Of a DNA stretch of 6,700 nt, positions 1 through 6,567 are shown one piece after another. The DNA is taken from assembly GCA_023144115.1 (NCBI GenBank), contig JAGLGH010000035.1, forward strand, positions 1-6,700. The letters run 5' to 3'. The stretch comes from Nanobdellota archaeon. GTDB lineage: Archaea; Nanobdellota; Nanobdellia; Woesearchaeales; JAGLGH01. The position numbers and the translations under genes were made by a program. The stretch's first letter is position 1; the number at the start of each line of letters is the position of its first letter. The notes under the pieces are model-generated. The model saw only the letters and a list, made by a program, of their open reading frames with translations, did no database searches and was not told where the DNA came from.

Positions 1-1629
1 AATGGAGGCACATGCCTCTGCTGTGGAGTAGAAAGCGCAGCAGAGGTTCTGATGGTTGACAAAATAAAAATAGCAATATCAAGGAAAAGCCAAAACTGGA
101 GATACAATGATAATGATCTTATATCCCCTCCTGCTGGATGGACTGAACTTGGATTTAATGATAATTCATGGAAGAAGAAACCAGCTGTATTCAGGAACAG
201 GTACAACTGGATCGGAAACCCAAGCACAATACTTGCTAAATATGAAGGGGACTATTTTTTCAGAAAGAAATTCACTGTGACAAATGTCTCAGCAATAAAT
301 CATTCAAGATTATATGTATTAAGTGATGATGGCGCAGATGTATATCTCAATGGAGTGCTGATTGATAATGACTATAATTCAAGCCATAATGCATTCTACT
401 GGAACAGGGACAGAATCAGCGTAAACACAAGTCTTTTTGTTGAGGGAGAAAACATAATCGCAGCAAGGCTTTACAATAAGGAAAAATGCTTCTGGGGATG
501 GTGCTGGCCTACTGATGTTGCTTTTGATCTTGAGTTAGTCATAAGCGAATCAGAGATAAACCAAACTAAGCTTAAGGCGATAATAATAATGACTGACGGA
601 GAAGCAAATTACAAATGCGATGGGTTTTTTGATGTTGCCCAGGCAAAACAAGATGCTATAGATGCAGCATGCAATGTGTACGAGGACTATGGCATAAGAG
701 TATTCACAGTTGGGTTTGGAAGTAGTGCAGAGGCAGATACATTGATTGCAATGGCCAACTGTTCACAGGGGGAGTATTTCAACAGCTCAAGTGTTGATGA
801 GCTTATGGATGCTTATGACCAAATCACAAATAAGATGCTAGAATTCACCTTAACTCAAACAGGGAATTATTCAGCTTTGCCAGATGCACACCTTTACCCT
901 GACTCATATATTGAATTCAATTATACTTCAATCACAACCCCTCCAACATATGGGGAGATTCCCATAACAATCGAAAGTCCAATCTTCAACAATAACATAA
1001 GTGAGGGTTCAATCTACATACCAAATGATGTTGATCTTATTTCCCTTTCTGCAACAAGCTACTCAGCAGATCAATGGACAAGCTATCTTAATCTTTCAAA
1101 CAGTGACGGACTTTATGAAGTGTTCAACCTCAGCAGCTATAACCAGGATTTCCATGATCTTGGAGATGCATATCAGGTAAATATACCTGTTAATCTTATC
1201 AAAAAAGGAGAATATAATATAATTAATATCATGAATGGAATTGACTCTTATAACTTAAGTGGTGGTTCACCATACAACAGGCTCATCTATACAGTCATGC
1301 TCGATAGTCTGCTTGATTTCTCTGGTGTCTTCTCAAGCAATGAAGGATGCAATTGGTCATTGACATTTGAAGATGGCACAAACAGTTCTCTGCTTGTCCC
1401 TCTGACATATAATGGAACCAAGAATTGCGATTATCTCAATGGCACTTATGATACAGATGATGCTACAGATGAAGCAGCATACAGGCTTTTTGAGAATCTT
1501 GACCTTGATGATAATGGATACCTTGAAGTGAGGCTTGACGAAAGCAACCTCATGCTTGATTTCCTTTCAATATCAGAAGTGCCTTCTATGTGGGGCCCTG
1601 CGATACTGGAGGTGAGAGTATGGCAATAA
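1..1629 (+). CDS. Surface VWA-domain protein with an inserted galactose-binding-like domain (5' partial)
   Basis: Probable secreted or surface-anchored adhesin; the N-terminus lies left of the window. The frame is open from base 1, so the ATG at 52 is internal: the 17 residues before it (GGT, then a CLCCGV stretch and a helix) are the second MIDAS segment of a VWA fold. Numbering from that ATG, residues about 14-165 form a beta-sandwich insert with hallmarks of galactose-binding/CBM-like modules (GWTELGFNDNSW, FFRKKFTV, LSDDGADVYLNGV, GENIIAARLYN, FDLEL). The VWA fold resumes at about 173-260 with IIIMTDGEAN (third MIDAS segment, D182) and RVFTVGFG. Residues 265-525 are a Ser/Thr/Asn-rich, probably beta-rich region ending in a hydrophobic GPAILEVRVW stretch. 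About 17 N-X-S/T sequons suggest an N-glycosylated exterior. The last 10 bases overlap the next gene. The VWA call is strong, the insert call good, and the adhesin role inferred. The first MIDAS motif and any signal peptide or pilin-like leader cannot be seen. Confidence 0.85.
   Translation, partial: NGGTCLCCGVESAAEVLMVDKIKIAISRKSQNWRYNDNDLISPPAGWTELGFNDNSWKKKPAVFRNRYNWIGNPSTILAKYEGDYFFRKKFTVTNVSAINHSRLYVLSDDGADVYLNGVLIDNDYNSSHNAFYWNRDRISVNTSLFVEGENIIAARLYNKEKCFWGWCWPTDVAFDLELVISESEINQTKLKAIIIMTDGEANYKCDGFFDVAQAKQDAIDAACNVYEDYGIRVFTVGFGSSAEADTLIAMANCSQGEYFNSSSVDELMDAYDQITNKMLEFTLTQTGNYSALPDAHLYPDSYIEFNYTSITTPPTYGEIPITIESPIFNNNISEGSIYIPNDVDLISLSATSYSADQWTSYLNLSNSDGLYEVFNLSSYNQDFHDLGDAYQVNIPVNLIKKGEYNIINIMNGIDSYNLSGGSPYNRLIYTVMLDSLLDFSGVFSSNEGCNWSLTFEDGTNSSLLVPLTYNGTKNCDYLNGTYDTDDATDEAAYRLFENLDLDDNGYLEVRLDESNLMLDFLSISEVPSMWGPAILEVRVWQ
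91..546 (+). other. Encoded beta-sandwich (galactose-binding/CBM-like) insert within the VWA domain
   Basis: This is a protein-domain annotation within the first gene, with approximate limits. The segment falls between the VWA helix that follows the GGT MIDAS loop and the strand carrying TDGE. It reads as a complete module: a Trp-rich start (NWRYND), the W-x-x-x-x-F-x-D-x-S-W signature, a YFFRKKF strand, a DDGADVYLNGV strand-turn-strand, and a final GEN-I-AARL strand with FDLEL. Known modules with this pattern are jelly-roll domains that often bind glycans or mediate surface contacts. Two cysteines (KCFWGWCW, C146 and C151 counted from the ATG at 52) could form a local disulfide. Ligand binding is inferred, not shown. 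Confidence 0.7.
1608..1615 (+). promoter_or_regulatory. Strong Shine-Dalgarno that fixes the start of the second gene
   Basis: GGAGGTGA matches the complement of the archaeal 16S rRNA 3' end and lies 4 bases before the ATG at 1620, inside the coding sequence of the VWA protein. It favours ATG 1620 over the upstream in-frame GTG at 1590, which would add ten residues with no comparable site. Confidence 0.8.
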
Positions 1630-2612
1630 AGAATTTGCCTGGCAAATTTTTTAAACAAACCAAAAGCAGAAAATTAAATAAAAAAGGTATATTCTTCACA
1701 TTTATAGCTATAGGTCTTGTCTCTCTGCTTGTATACTCTTTTGCCATCAATACAGGTTATATCTACAGAAATTCCATGTCAGTTATAGAGACAAGAGTAA
1801 ATACAATCAATAATTTCATCAAAGATGTTGATACTGATATTGACAGGGGATTCTATATCTCAAGCTTCAGGTCGATGCTTGCGATAGGGGATTTCATAAC
1901 AGCTAATAATACATTCATGCCTGATATAGATGCTGCTTTTGAAGAGGCTCTTATCAATGCAACAATCATGAATGAAAGTCATGCTCTGCTGACAGGGGCT
2001 TCTTTTACAGAGTGGACTGAAAAGATTAAAGATGAAGCCTTGAAGATTGACATCATCATAGATTTTATTGTATCCAATATAACATTAAACCAGTCAGATC
2101 CCTGGAAGATGGACATGGAAATGGACATAACATACAACATCACTGATAAAAAGCAGACTGCAAGCTGGATGATATCCAAGCATATTGAAACAGAACTCAG
2201 CATAATAGGGTTGGAAGATCCAATGTACAGCCTAAATACATATGGAAAAATAATAAACAAGATAACCAAGGCAAATGAGACAAATTTTGATGATTTTGAT
2301 GTGCTTAAGAATCACATAGCTAGTTCATATTACATAGAGTCTGAACGTGGACCAAGTTTCCTTATGCGTCTTGAAGGCAACTTTTCAAATTCAACAGATG
2401 GAATAGAGAGCATAGTCAATCTAAAAGAGCTTGAGATACAGGGACTTAGCATAAATAATGCAAGCGCAGTGGATTATATCTATTTCAGCAATGAATCAAT
2501 AAGCAACTGCATCATAAATGAGACTATTAATGAAACAGCATCATATAACTGGTTCAGGCTTGATGATGCAGATAGCTATCACCTGAATCTATACAATGTC
2601 AATTGCACATAA
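1620..2612 (+). CDS. Pilin-like membrane-anchored surface protein with sequon-dense ectodomain
   Basis: A 330-residue protein; I know of no characterised family for it. A basic N-terminal tail (KQTKSRKLNKKG) leads directly into one hydrophobic helix at residues 24-43. This resembles an archaeal class III (type IV pilin) leader, with possible cleavage after G23 in KKG and the helix as the pilin stem; uncleaved, it would be a plain N-terminal anchor. The rest is predicted extracellular, with about 14 N-X-S/T sequons (for example N96, N113, N153, N254, N300, N304, N328), and contains RGFYISSFRSMLAIG at about 76-90 and GPSFLMRLEGN at 244-254. Similar phrases recur, as I recall, in uncharacterised DPANN surface proteins. 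The start is set by GGAGGTGA four bases upstream. It overlaps the VWA gene by 10 bases, so the two are co-transcribed and probably translationally coupled, and the products may share a surface structure. The ORF is certain, the pilin-like reading moderate. Confidence 0.85.
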   Translation: MAIKNLPGKFFKQTKSRKLNKKGIFFTFIAIGLVSLLVYSFAINTGYIYRNSMSVIETRVNTINNFIKDVDTDIDRGFYISSFRSMLAIGDFITANNTFMPDIDAAFEEALINATIMNESHALLTGASFTEWTEKIKDEALKIDIIIDFIVSNITLNQSDPWKMDMEMDITYNITDKKQTASWMISKHIETELSIIGLEDPMYSLNTYGKIINKITKANETNFDDFDVLKNHIASSYYIESERGPSFLMRLEGNFSNSTDGIESIVNLKELEIQGLSINNASAVDYIYFSNESISNCIINETINETASYNWFRLDDADSYHLNLYNVNCT

Positions 2613-2650
2613 AGTAAAAAGTTTCCTAAGGGAATTTCTTACAAATCTAA

Positions 2651-2666
2651 ACGAAAGGTATATAAA
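2651..2666 (+). promoter_or_regulatory. Archaeal TATA/BRE-like promoter for the wHTH/coiled-coil gene
   Basis: TATATAAA at 2659-2666 is preceded by the purine-rich ACGAAAGG, a plausible BRE. The box centre lies about 27 bases before the ATG at 2690. With the usual archaeal TATA-to-start distance, transcription would begin at or within a few bases of the start codon. No Shine-Dalgarno precedes the ATG, which fits a leaderless mRNA. The element lies in the 77-base gap after the pilin-like gene and suggests the coiled-coil gene is transcribed independently. Confidence 0.6.
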
Positions 2667-2689
2667 CTCACAAGAAAATATTTAAGAAA

Positions 2690-3826
2690 ATGGTTCCAGC
2701 ACTAATACAAACAGGAATTGATAAGCTTATCAATATTGTAAAAGAGCAAGGAAGAATCTCAGTGCCTCGCGTTGCCAGAGAGATTGGTGTAAGTAAGTCT
2801 GTAATAGAAGGATGGATTAAGTTTCTTGAAGATGAAGACCTTATCAGCATTGAGTATAAACTTACAGTTCCCTATATAGTTTATAAGGAACTCTCCAAGA
2901 AAGATCTTCTGCATAAAGCAAGAGAATTCAAAAGCAAGAAAGAGTCATTTATCAGTAAAGCTTCAGTAAGCCTTAGTTTCATTGAAAAAGAGGGAGAAAA
3001 GTTAAAAGGAGCAAAAGGTCAATTCGACAGGCTAAAAAAAGAGCTGGGGATGGAGATAGATAAAGTAAGAGATGAATTAAAAGAGCTAGAGAGATATGAC
3101 AAGCTTAAGTCAGAACTCGACCAGAAGATGATGGAGCAGAAAAAGGGCATGGAAGAATCACTGAAAGAGTATGATTTAAAAGTAAATATAGAGCAAAAAA
3201 AATACGCAGAGATTATTGGTAGTATTGACAAAGAAGAGAGAAGGCTTGTTGAGGAAGAAAAAGATGCTCTTGCTCTGGAGGATCAGGAAAAGCAGCTTTT
3301 TACAAAACTAGACTCAATCAAGGATGTAATAAAAGATATTGAATCAAAGATAAAAGGAAAAGAAGACAAGGCAAAAAAATTCAGAGAAGAGATTGCAGGT
3401 CTAAAAGAATTTGCAGACAAGATAAGAAATGACGTGGAATCAAAGAAGAAAGATTTGCTTCCTGTTGTTGAAGAATCAAGAAGAAAAGCAAAAGATATAG
3501 AGAAGATGCAGGACCTTATCTTTGAGAAGATATCCAAACAGAAAAGAAACCTGAAAGACACACAAGAAGTGACTGATAGATTTAATAAGTTCTTTGACCA
3601 GAACCTTAAGGTCGAGAGTTTGCTGACAAAAATTAATAAGGACAGAGACGAACTTGAAAAAAAGCTTAAGGAAGTTATCAATAAAGCACAGGCCTTCAGG
3701 ATTACTGCGAAAGATAAAGATGTAGGTAAGCATGTTATAGAGCTTGAAAAGATGTTTGGGGAAGTTGAAAAGAAAACATCTTTCTTTGAAGAAGAACTGA
3801 GAAAGTTAAAAAGCCTGTTTGGGTGA
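2690..3826 (+). CDS. Winged-helix plus long coiled-coil cytoplasmic protein, unknown function
   Basis: A 378-residue protein with no signal peptide or membrane segment. Residues about 8-65 look like a winged helix-turn-helix: a first helix, then ISVPRVAREIGVSKSVIEGW with recognition helix around 34-46, then a LISIEYKL...YIVY wing. Residues about 68-375 are almost unbroken Lys/Glu-rich helix with heptad-like hydrophobic spacing, predicted coiled coil; a proline at 258 (DLLPVVEE) may mark a hinge. It could be a DNA-binding regulator with a dimerising stalk, or a wHTH reused for protein contact in a cytoplasmic scaffold, loosely like the coiled-coil FlaC/D/E proteins of archaella, but no homology to those is claimed. 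ATG 2690 is the only good start: an in-frame stop sits at 2663 and no ATG, GTG or TTG lies between. It has its own promoter and no ribosome binding site. Its place just before a secretion operon suggests a linked role (inference). Confidence 0.85.
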   Translation: MVPALIQTGIDKLINIVKEQGRISVPRVAREIGVSKSVIEGWIKFLEDEDLISIEYKLTVPYIVYKELSKKDLLHKAREFKSKKESFISKASVSLSFIEKEGEKLKGAKGQFDRLKKELGMEIDKVRDELKELERYDKLKSELDQKMMEQKKGMEESLKEYDLKVNIEQKKYAEIIGSIDKEERRLVEEEKDALALEDQEKQLFTKLDSIKDVIKDIESKIKGKEDKAKKFREEIAGLKEFADKIRNDVESKKKDLLPVVEESRRKAKDIEKMQDLIFEKISKQKRNLKDTQEVTDRFNKFFDQNLKVESLLTKINKDRDELEKKLKEVINKAQAFRITAKDKDVGKHVIELEKMFGEVEKKTSFFEEELRKLKSLFG

Positions 3827-3848
3827 TAATTGTTTGATTTTAGTTTTA
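3827..3848 (+). terminator. T-rich stretch after the coiled-coil gene, possible archaeal terminator
   Basis: Right after the stop codon the + strand has closely spaced T runs (TTT, TTTT, TTTT). Archaeal RNA polymerase can terminate on oligo-T tracts without a hairpin, and no convincing hairpin is visible. A separate promoter lies downstream, so termination here is plausible but not proven. Confidence 0.3.
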
Positions 3849-3976
3849 TGATAAAGGATTCTTCTGGAAATATTTATTCTGTTATTTGTAGATAGTGGGA
3901 AATCAGAGATAGTGCTTTTTGGATAAAATATTTAGAAAATACTAGTTTTAGTTAATGAGAAAATCAAATTAAAAAA

Positions 3977-3992
3977 GAGAAGCATTTAAATA
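3977..3992 (+). promoter_or_regulatory. Archaeal promoter (BRE/TATA-like) for the secretion operon
   Basis: GAGAAGCA followed by TTTAAATA (3985-3992) has the layout of a BRE plus TATA box. Transcription would be expected to start near 4014, leaving a leader of about 25 bases that contains the Shine-Dalgarno GAGGTG. The rest of the 214-base gap (3827-4040) is AT-rich, with no ORF over about 15 codons and no strong hairpin. Confidence 0.55.
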
Positions 3993-4032
3993 TGAGAAGT
4001 TATATTATGTGATAAAGTAGTTAATTTAAAAA

Positions 4033-4038
4033 GAGGTG
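4033..4038 (+). promoter_or_regulatory. Shine-Dalgarno of the ATPase gene
   Basis: GAGGTG lies two bases before ATG 4041, a somewhat tight spacing. It supports the start that includes the unusual Lys/Ala-rich tail, which is therefore probably translated and not an annotation artefact. Confidence 0.6.
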
Positions 4039-4040
4039 TA

Positions 4041-5753
4041 ATGTTGGCAAAAAAAAGGGGTGCGACTAAATTAAAGGTAGCTGGAAATCTGCTAAAAAAA
4101 GTCGCTAAAAGTACTCTTTCTCCTAAAAAAAATATAAAAAAAGCAAAAGATAACAAGAATACTCATGCACAAAAGCCTAAACAAGTTGCAAAGGGGGGAA
4201 AAGTTGCAAAGGGAAAAGCTGTAGCAAAAAAGGTTGCTGGAGTAAAAGAGAAAGCTAAAAAGAAGGAAGAAAATATAATTGATACCTATTCTTTCCAGTC
4301 AGGAAAGATTCCTATAACGATTAATATTCGCCGTGTCAAAGAAGAATTTGTGCCTATATACGATGTATCTATTGCAGCCATAAGCAGAGATACTGAATTT
4401 GTGCTGGAAAAAATAAGAGAAGAGCTTATCGAACAGGTAAACCTGGGCATAGTGGATATTATTAATATCAAAGAAAAGAATCTCATAGAAGATAAATTTA
4501 AAGAAGCTATCATTCTCCTGATAAAGAAATATTTTCCAGAAGTAGATGAGCAGACATCAGAGTTCCTTATAACATTTCTTGTCCAGAGAAGCCTTGGGCT
4601 GGGGTCTATAGAAATATTGATGAGTGACCCAAATCTTGAAGAAATAGCAATAAATTCAGCAAAAGAACCAGTATGGGTGTATCATAGAAAGCATGGATGG
4701 ATTAAGACAAATATTACAATAAAAAGTGAGGAACAAACAAAGCATTATGCTTCAATGATAGGAAGGAAAGTAGGAAGACAGATAACAATACTTGAACCGT
4801 TGCTTGACGCAAACATGATTAATGGAAACAGGGTTAACGCAACTCTTCACCCAATATCCATAGACGGAAATACCATCACATTAAGGAAGTTCGCTGCCAA
4901 GCCATGGACAATCACAGACTTCCTCACCACAAGCACAATGTCTGTTGATATTGCAGCACTTATATGGCTGTGCATACAATATGAGATGAGCATACTTGTC
5001 GCAGGAGGAACTGCAAGCGGAAAAACAAGCATGCTTAATGTTGTCAGTAATTTTTGCCCGCCAAACCAGAGGATTCTTACAATTGAGGATACAAGAGAAT
5101 TAAGGCTGCCACGATTCCTTCATGTCCTGCCAATGATCACAAGGCTGCCTAACCCAGAAGGTAAAGGAGAAGTATCTATGCTTGATCTTCTGGTCAACGC
5201 TCTTAGGCAGAGGCCTGACAGGATATTTGTAGGAGAGATAAGGAGAAAGCGCGAAGCAGAAGTATTGTTTGAAGCTATCCACACAGGGCATGCAGTATAT
5301 GCTACAGTACACGCTAACAGTGCCAAAGAAACAATCACAAGAATGACAAATCCGCCAATAGAAGTCCCAAAAACAATGGTGCAGGCAATCTCTCTTGTAA
5401 TTGTCCAGTACAGGAACAGGAGAACCGGGGCCAGGAAGACTTTCCAGATCGCTGAAGTGCTGGAAGGTGCTGAAACAAATGTCATATACCAATATGATCC
5501 AAAGAAAGATTCTTTTTTCAAGCCCAACAAGCCAAAGCTCATATTTAAGGATCTTGAGATGCATACTGGAATGACACAAAAACAATTCAATATAATTCTT
5601 GCTGAGATGACAAGAGTATTGAACTATCTCATGAAGCACAATATAAATACTGTCGATGGAGTCGGAAAGATTATTGCGATGTATTATACATCTAAAAAGG
5701 AGCTTATGGATATCATAAGAAAAAATAAGCTGCCTGAAGGTATAGGTGATTAA
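4041..5753 (+). CDS. Type II/IV secretion (FlaI/TadA/VirB11-like) ATPase with Lys/Ala-rich N-terminal tail
   Basis: A 570-residue hexameric-type motor ATPase of the PilT/VirB11/FlaI superfamily, which powers assembly of type IV pilus-like filaments or secretion at the inner face of the membrane. Visible motifs: an N-terminal domain from about 78 with the conserved LEPLLDANMINGNRVNATLH segment (251-270); Walker A GGTASGKTS (322-330, K328); Asp box TIEDTREL (347-354); RQRPDRIFVGEIR with Walker B/catalytic E399; His box ATVHANS (421-427, H424); and a C-terminal helical region (about 505-570) typical of FlaI/CpaF-type ATPases. All catalytic motifs appear intact. Residues 1 to about 77 are unusual: a histone-H1-like Lys/Ala/Gly tail with short repeats (QVAKGG, KVAKGK, AVAKKV). 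It has its own promoter and SD, and overlaps the downstream T2SSF gene by 8 bases, as expected for a motor-platform pair. The family is certain. The exact system (archaellum, adhesion pilus, DNA uptake or secretion) is not determined; no FlaH-like gene adjoins it. Confidence 0.96.
   Translation: MLAKKRGATKLKVAGNLLKKVAKSTLSPKKNIKKAKDNKNTHAQKPKQVAKGGKVAKGKAVAKKVAGVKEKAKKKEENIIDTYSFQSGKIPITINIRRVKEEFVPIYDVSIAAISRDTEFVLEKIREELIEQVNLGIVDIINIKEKNLIEDKFKEAIILLIKKYFPEVDEQTSEFLITFLVQRSLGLGSIEILMSDPNLEEIAINSAKEPVWVYHRKHGWIKTNITIKSEEQTKHYASMIGRKVGRQITILEPLLDANMINGNRVNATLHPISIDGNTITLRKFAAKPWTITDFLTTSTMSVDIAALIWLCIQYEMSILVAGGTASGKTSMLNVVSNFCPPNQRILTIEDTRELRLPRFLHVLPMITRLPNPEGKGEVSMLDLLVNALRQRPDRIFVGEIRRKREAEVLFEAIHTGHAVYATVHANSAKETITRMTNPPIEVPKTMVQAISLVIVQYRNRRTGARKTFQIAEVLEGAETNVIYQYDPKKDSFFKPNKPKLIFKDLEMHTGMTQKQFNIILAEMTRVLNYLMKHNINTVDGVGKIIAMYYTSKKELMDIIRKNKLPEGIGD
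4183..4213 (+). repeat. Short direct repeat coding the Lys-rich tail of the ATPase
   Basis: AAGTTGCAAAGGG occurs at 4183-4195 and again at 4201-4213, a period of 18 bases or six codons. The encoded units read QVAKGG and KVAKGK, with a diverged third unit, AVAKKV, following. This is consistent with tail growth by in-frame duplication or slippage in A-rich sequence. Confidence 0.75.
5736..5741 (+). promoter_or_regulatory. Shine-Dalgarno supporting a GTG start of the T2SSF gene
   Basis: GAAGGT lies four bases before GTG 5746, inside the last codons of the ATPase. No ATG occurs in the T2SSF frame until about 5863, within the first membrane segment, so the GTG start is favoured. Confidence 0.55.
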
Positions 5754-6567
5754 TATTTTTGAACAATTCTTTGTTAGTGTCGCAAGGGCTTTTCCTGACC
5801 TTGAACTGAAGATACGGCGAGCAGGGATATATGATACTCCCAGAGCATTTATCAAGAAGACAATGATCATGGCGCTTTACATGAGCATTGCCATTGAGAT
5901 TATTATATTCATGCTTATTGCTAAAAAAGGAATGACATGGGTGTTAATCATTCTCTTCCCAATCCTGATAATTATATTATTTTCCTATTTTATGCATCTG
6001 CCTGATGTTAAGATAATAAAAAAAGAGAAAGAAATAAACAAAGAGATTGTATTTGCAGGGAGATTTATAATCATTGAGATTGGCAGCGGAGTATCGCTGT
6101 ATAACACAATGATAAGCGTGGCAGATCATTACAAACATGTTGGCCAGTATTTCAAGCAGATTCTGCAAAAGGTTGACATGGGGACATCTCTGGAAGATGC
6201 GCTGAATGAAGAAGTAGAGCTGATTCCTTCTGAGAATCTTAAAAGAATTCTGTGGCAGATTATTAACTCGCTAAAAACTGGAGCTGACATGGCAAATTCT
6301 CTGCAGGTTGTCCTGGAACAAATAAGCAAAGAGCAGTTTATAGAGATTCAAAAATATGGGAGAAAGCTTAATCCTATGGCAATGTTCTATATGATGATAG
6401 CAGTCATAGTTCCCTCGCTAGGAATTACTATGATGGTAATAATTGCGTCATTCATTGATATAGAGATTGGTCTGGTCATTCTGTTTATTATTGTAGGGTT
6501 TCTCTCATTTATCCAGTTCATGTTCCTTTCGGTGATAAAAGCATCAAGGCCAGCGGTTGAGTTATGA
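5746..6567 (+). CDS. Type II secretion system F (TadC/FlaJ-like) membrane platform protein, half-size
   Basis: A 273-residue integral membrane protein that should form the platform contacting the upstream ATPase in a type IV pilus-like machine. The order is a short cytoplasmic N-terminus with LKIRRAGI (21-28), hydrophobic helices at about 39-59 and 64-83, a cytoplasmic T2SSF domain at about 100-210 (EIGSGVSLYNTM, VDMGTSLEDAL, LKTGADMANSLQVVLEQI), then helices at about 211-237 and 241-264. This single-T2SSF, four-helix layout is the size of bacterial TadB or TadC; archaellar FlaJ is about twice as long with two such domains. It probably starts at GTG 5746, overlapping the ATPase stop by 8 bases, and its own stop overlaps the next gene as ATGA. 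The family call is strong. Whether it works as a homodimer or pairs with a second T2SSF protein downstream cannot be seen. Confidence 0.93.
   Translation: MINIFEQFFVSVARAFPDLELKIRRAGIYDTPRAFIKKTMIMALYMSIAIEIIIFMLIAKKGMTWVLIILFPILIIILFSYFMHLPDVKIIKKEKEINKEIVFAGRFIIIEIGSGVSLYNTMISVADHYKHVGQYFKQILQKVDMGTSLEDALNEEVELIPSENLKRILWQIINSLKTGADMANSLQVVLEQISKEQFIEIQKYGRKLNPMAMFYMMIAVIVPSLGITMMVIIASFIDIEIGLVILFIIVGFLSFIQFMFLSVIKASRPAVEL

Noticed and set aside
52..54. ATG at 52 as the true start of the first gene
   Set aside because: The frame is open upstream to base 1, and the preceding residues (GGT, CLCCGV, helix) complete a VWA MIDAS segment; there is no SD before it.
1590..1592. GTG at 1590 as start of the pilin-like gene
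   Set aside because: It would lengthen the overlap to 40 bases and lacks an SD, whereas ATG 1620 has GGAGGTGA at ideal spacing and begins a sensible basic leader.
2619..2641. TTCC-TAAG-GGAA near-palindrome after the pilin-like gene as a hairpin terminator
   Set aside because: The stem is only about four base pairs with a weak T tract after it, too little to call.
3283..3681. Minus-strand Ser/Phe-rich frames under the coiled-coil gene
   Set aside because: Poly-Ser/Phe/Leu translations are the expected reverse complement of Lys/Glu-rich coiled-coil codons.
3848..3895. 15-codon ORF starting at ATG 3848 in the intergenic region
   Set aside because: It is very short, has no SD or promoter placement, and lies before the likely operon promoter.
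3924..3950. AT-rich, partly symmetrical segment (AAAATATTTAG...ACTAGTTTTAG) as an operator or second promoter
   Set aside because: The symmetry is imperfect and expected by chance in such AT-rich sequence. The TTTAAATA box at 3985 is better placed for the ATPase gene.
5100..5870. Long minus-strand frames (256 aa, and 156 aa at 5120-5590) opposite the ATPase
   Set aside because: They lie antisense to conserved ATPase motifs, resemble no protein family, mix Cys/His/Trp-rich segments with no domain pattern, and have no promoter or SD that I can see. They are by-products of the codon use of the + strand gene.
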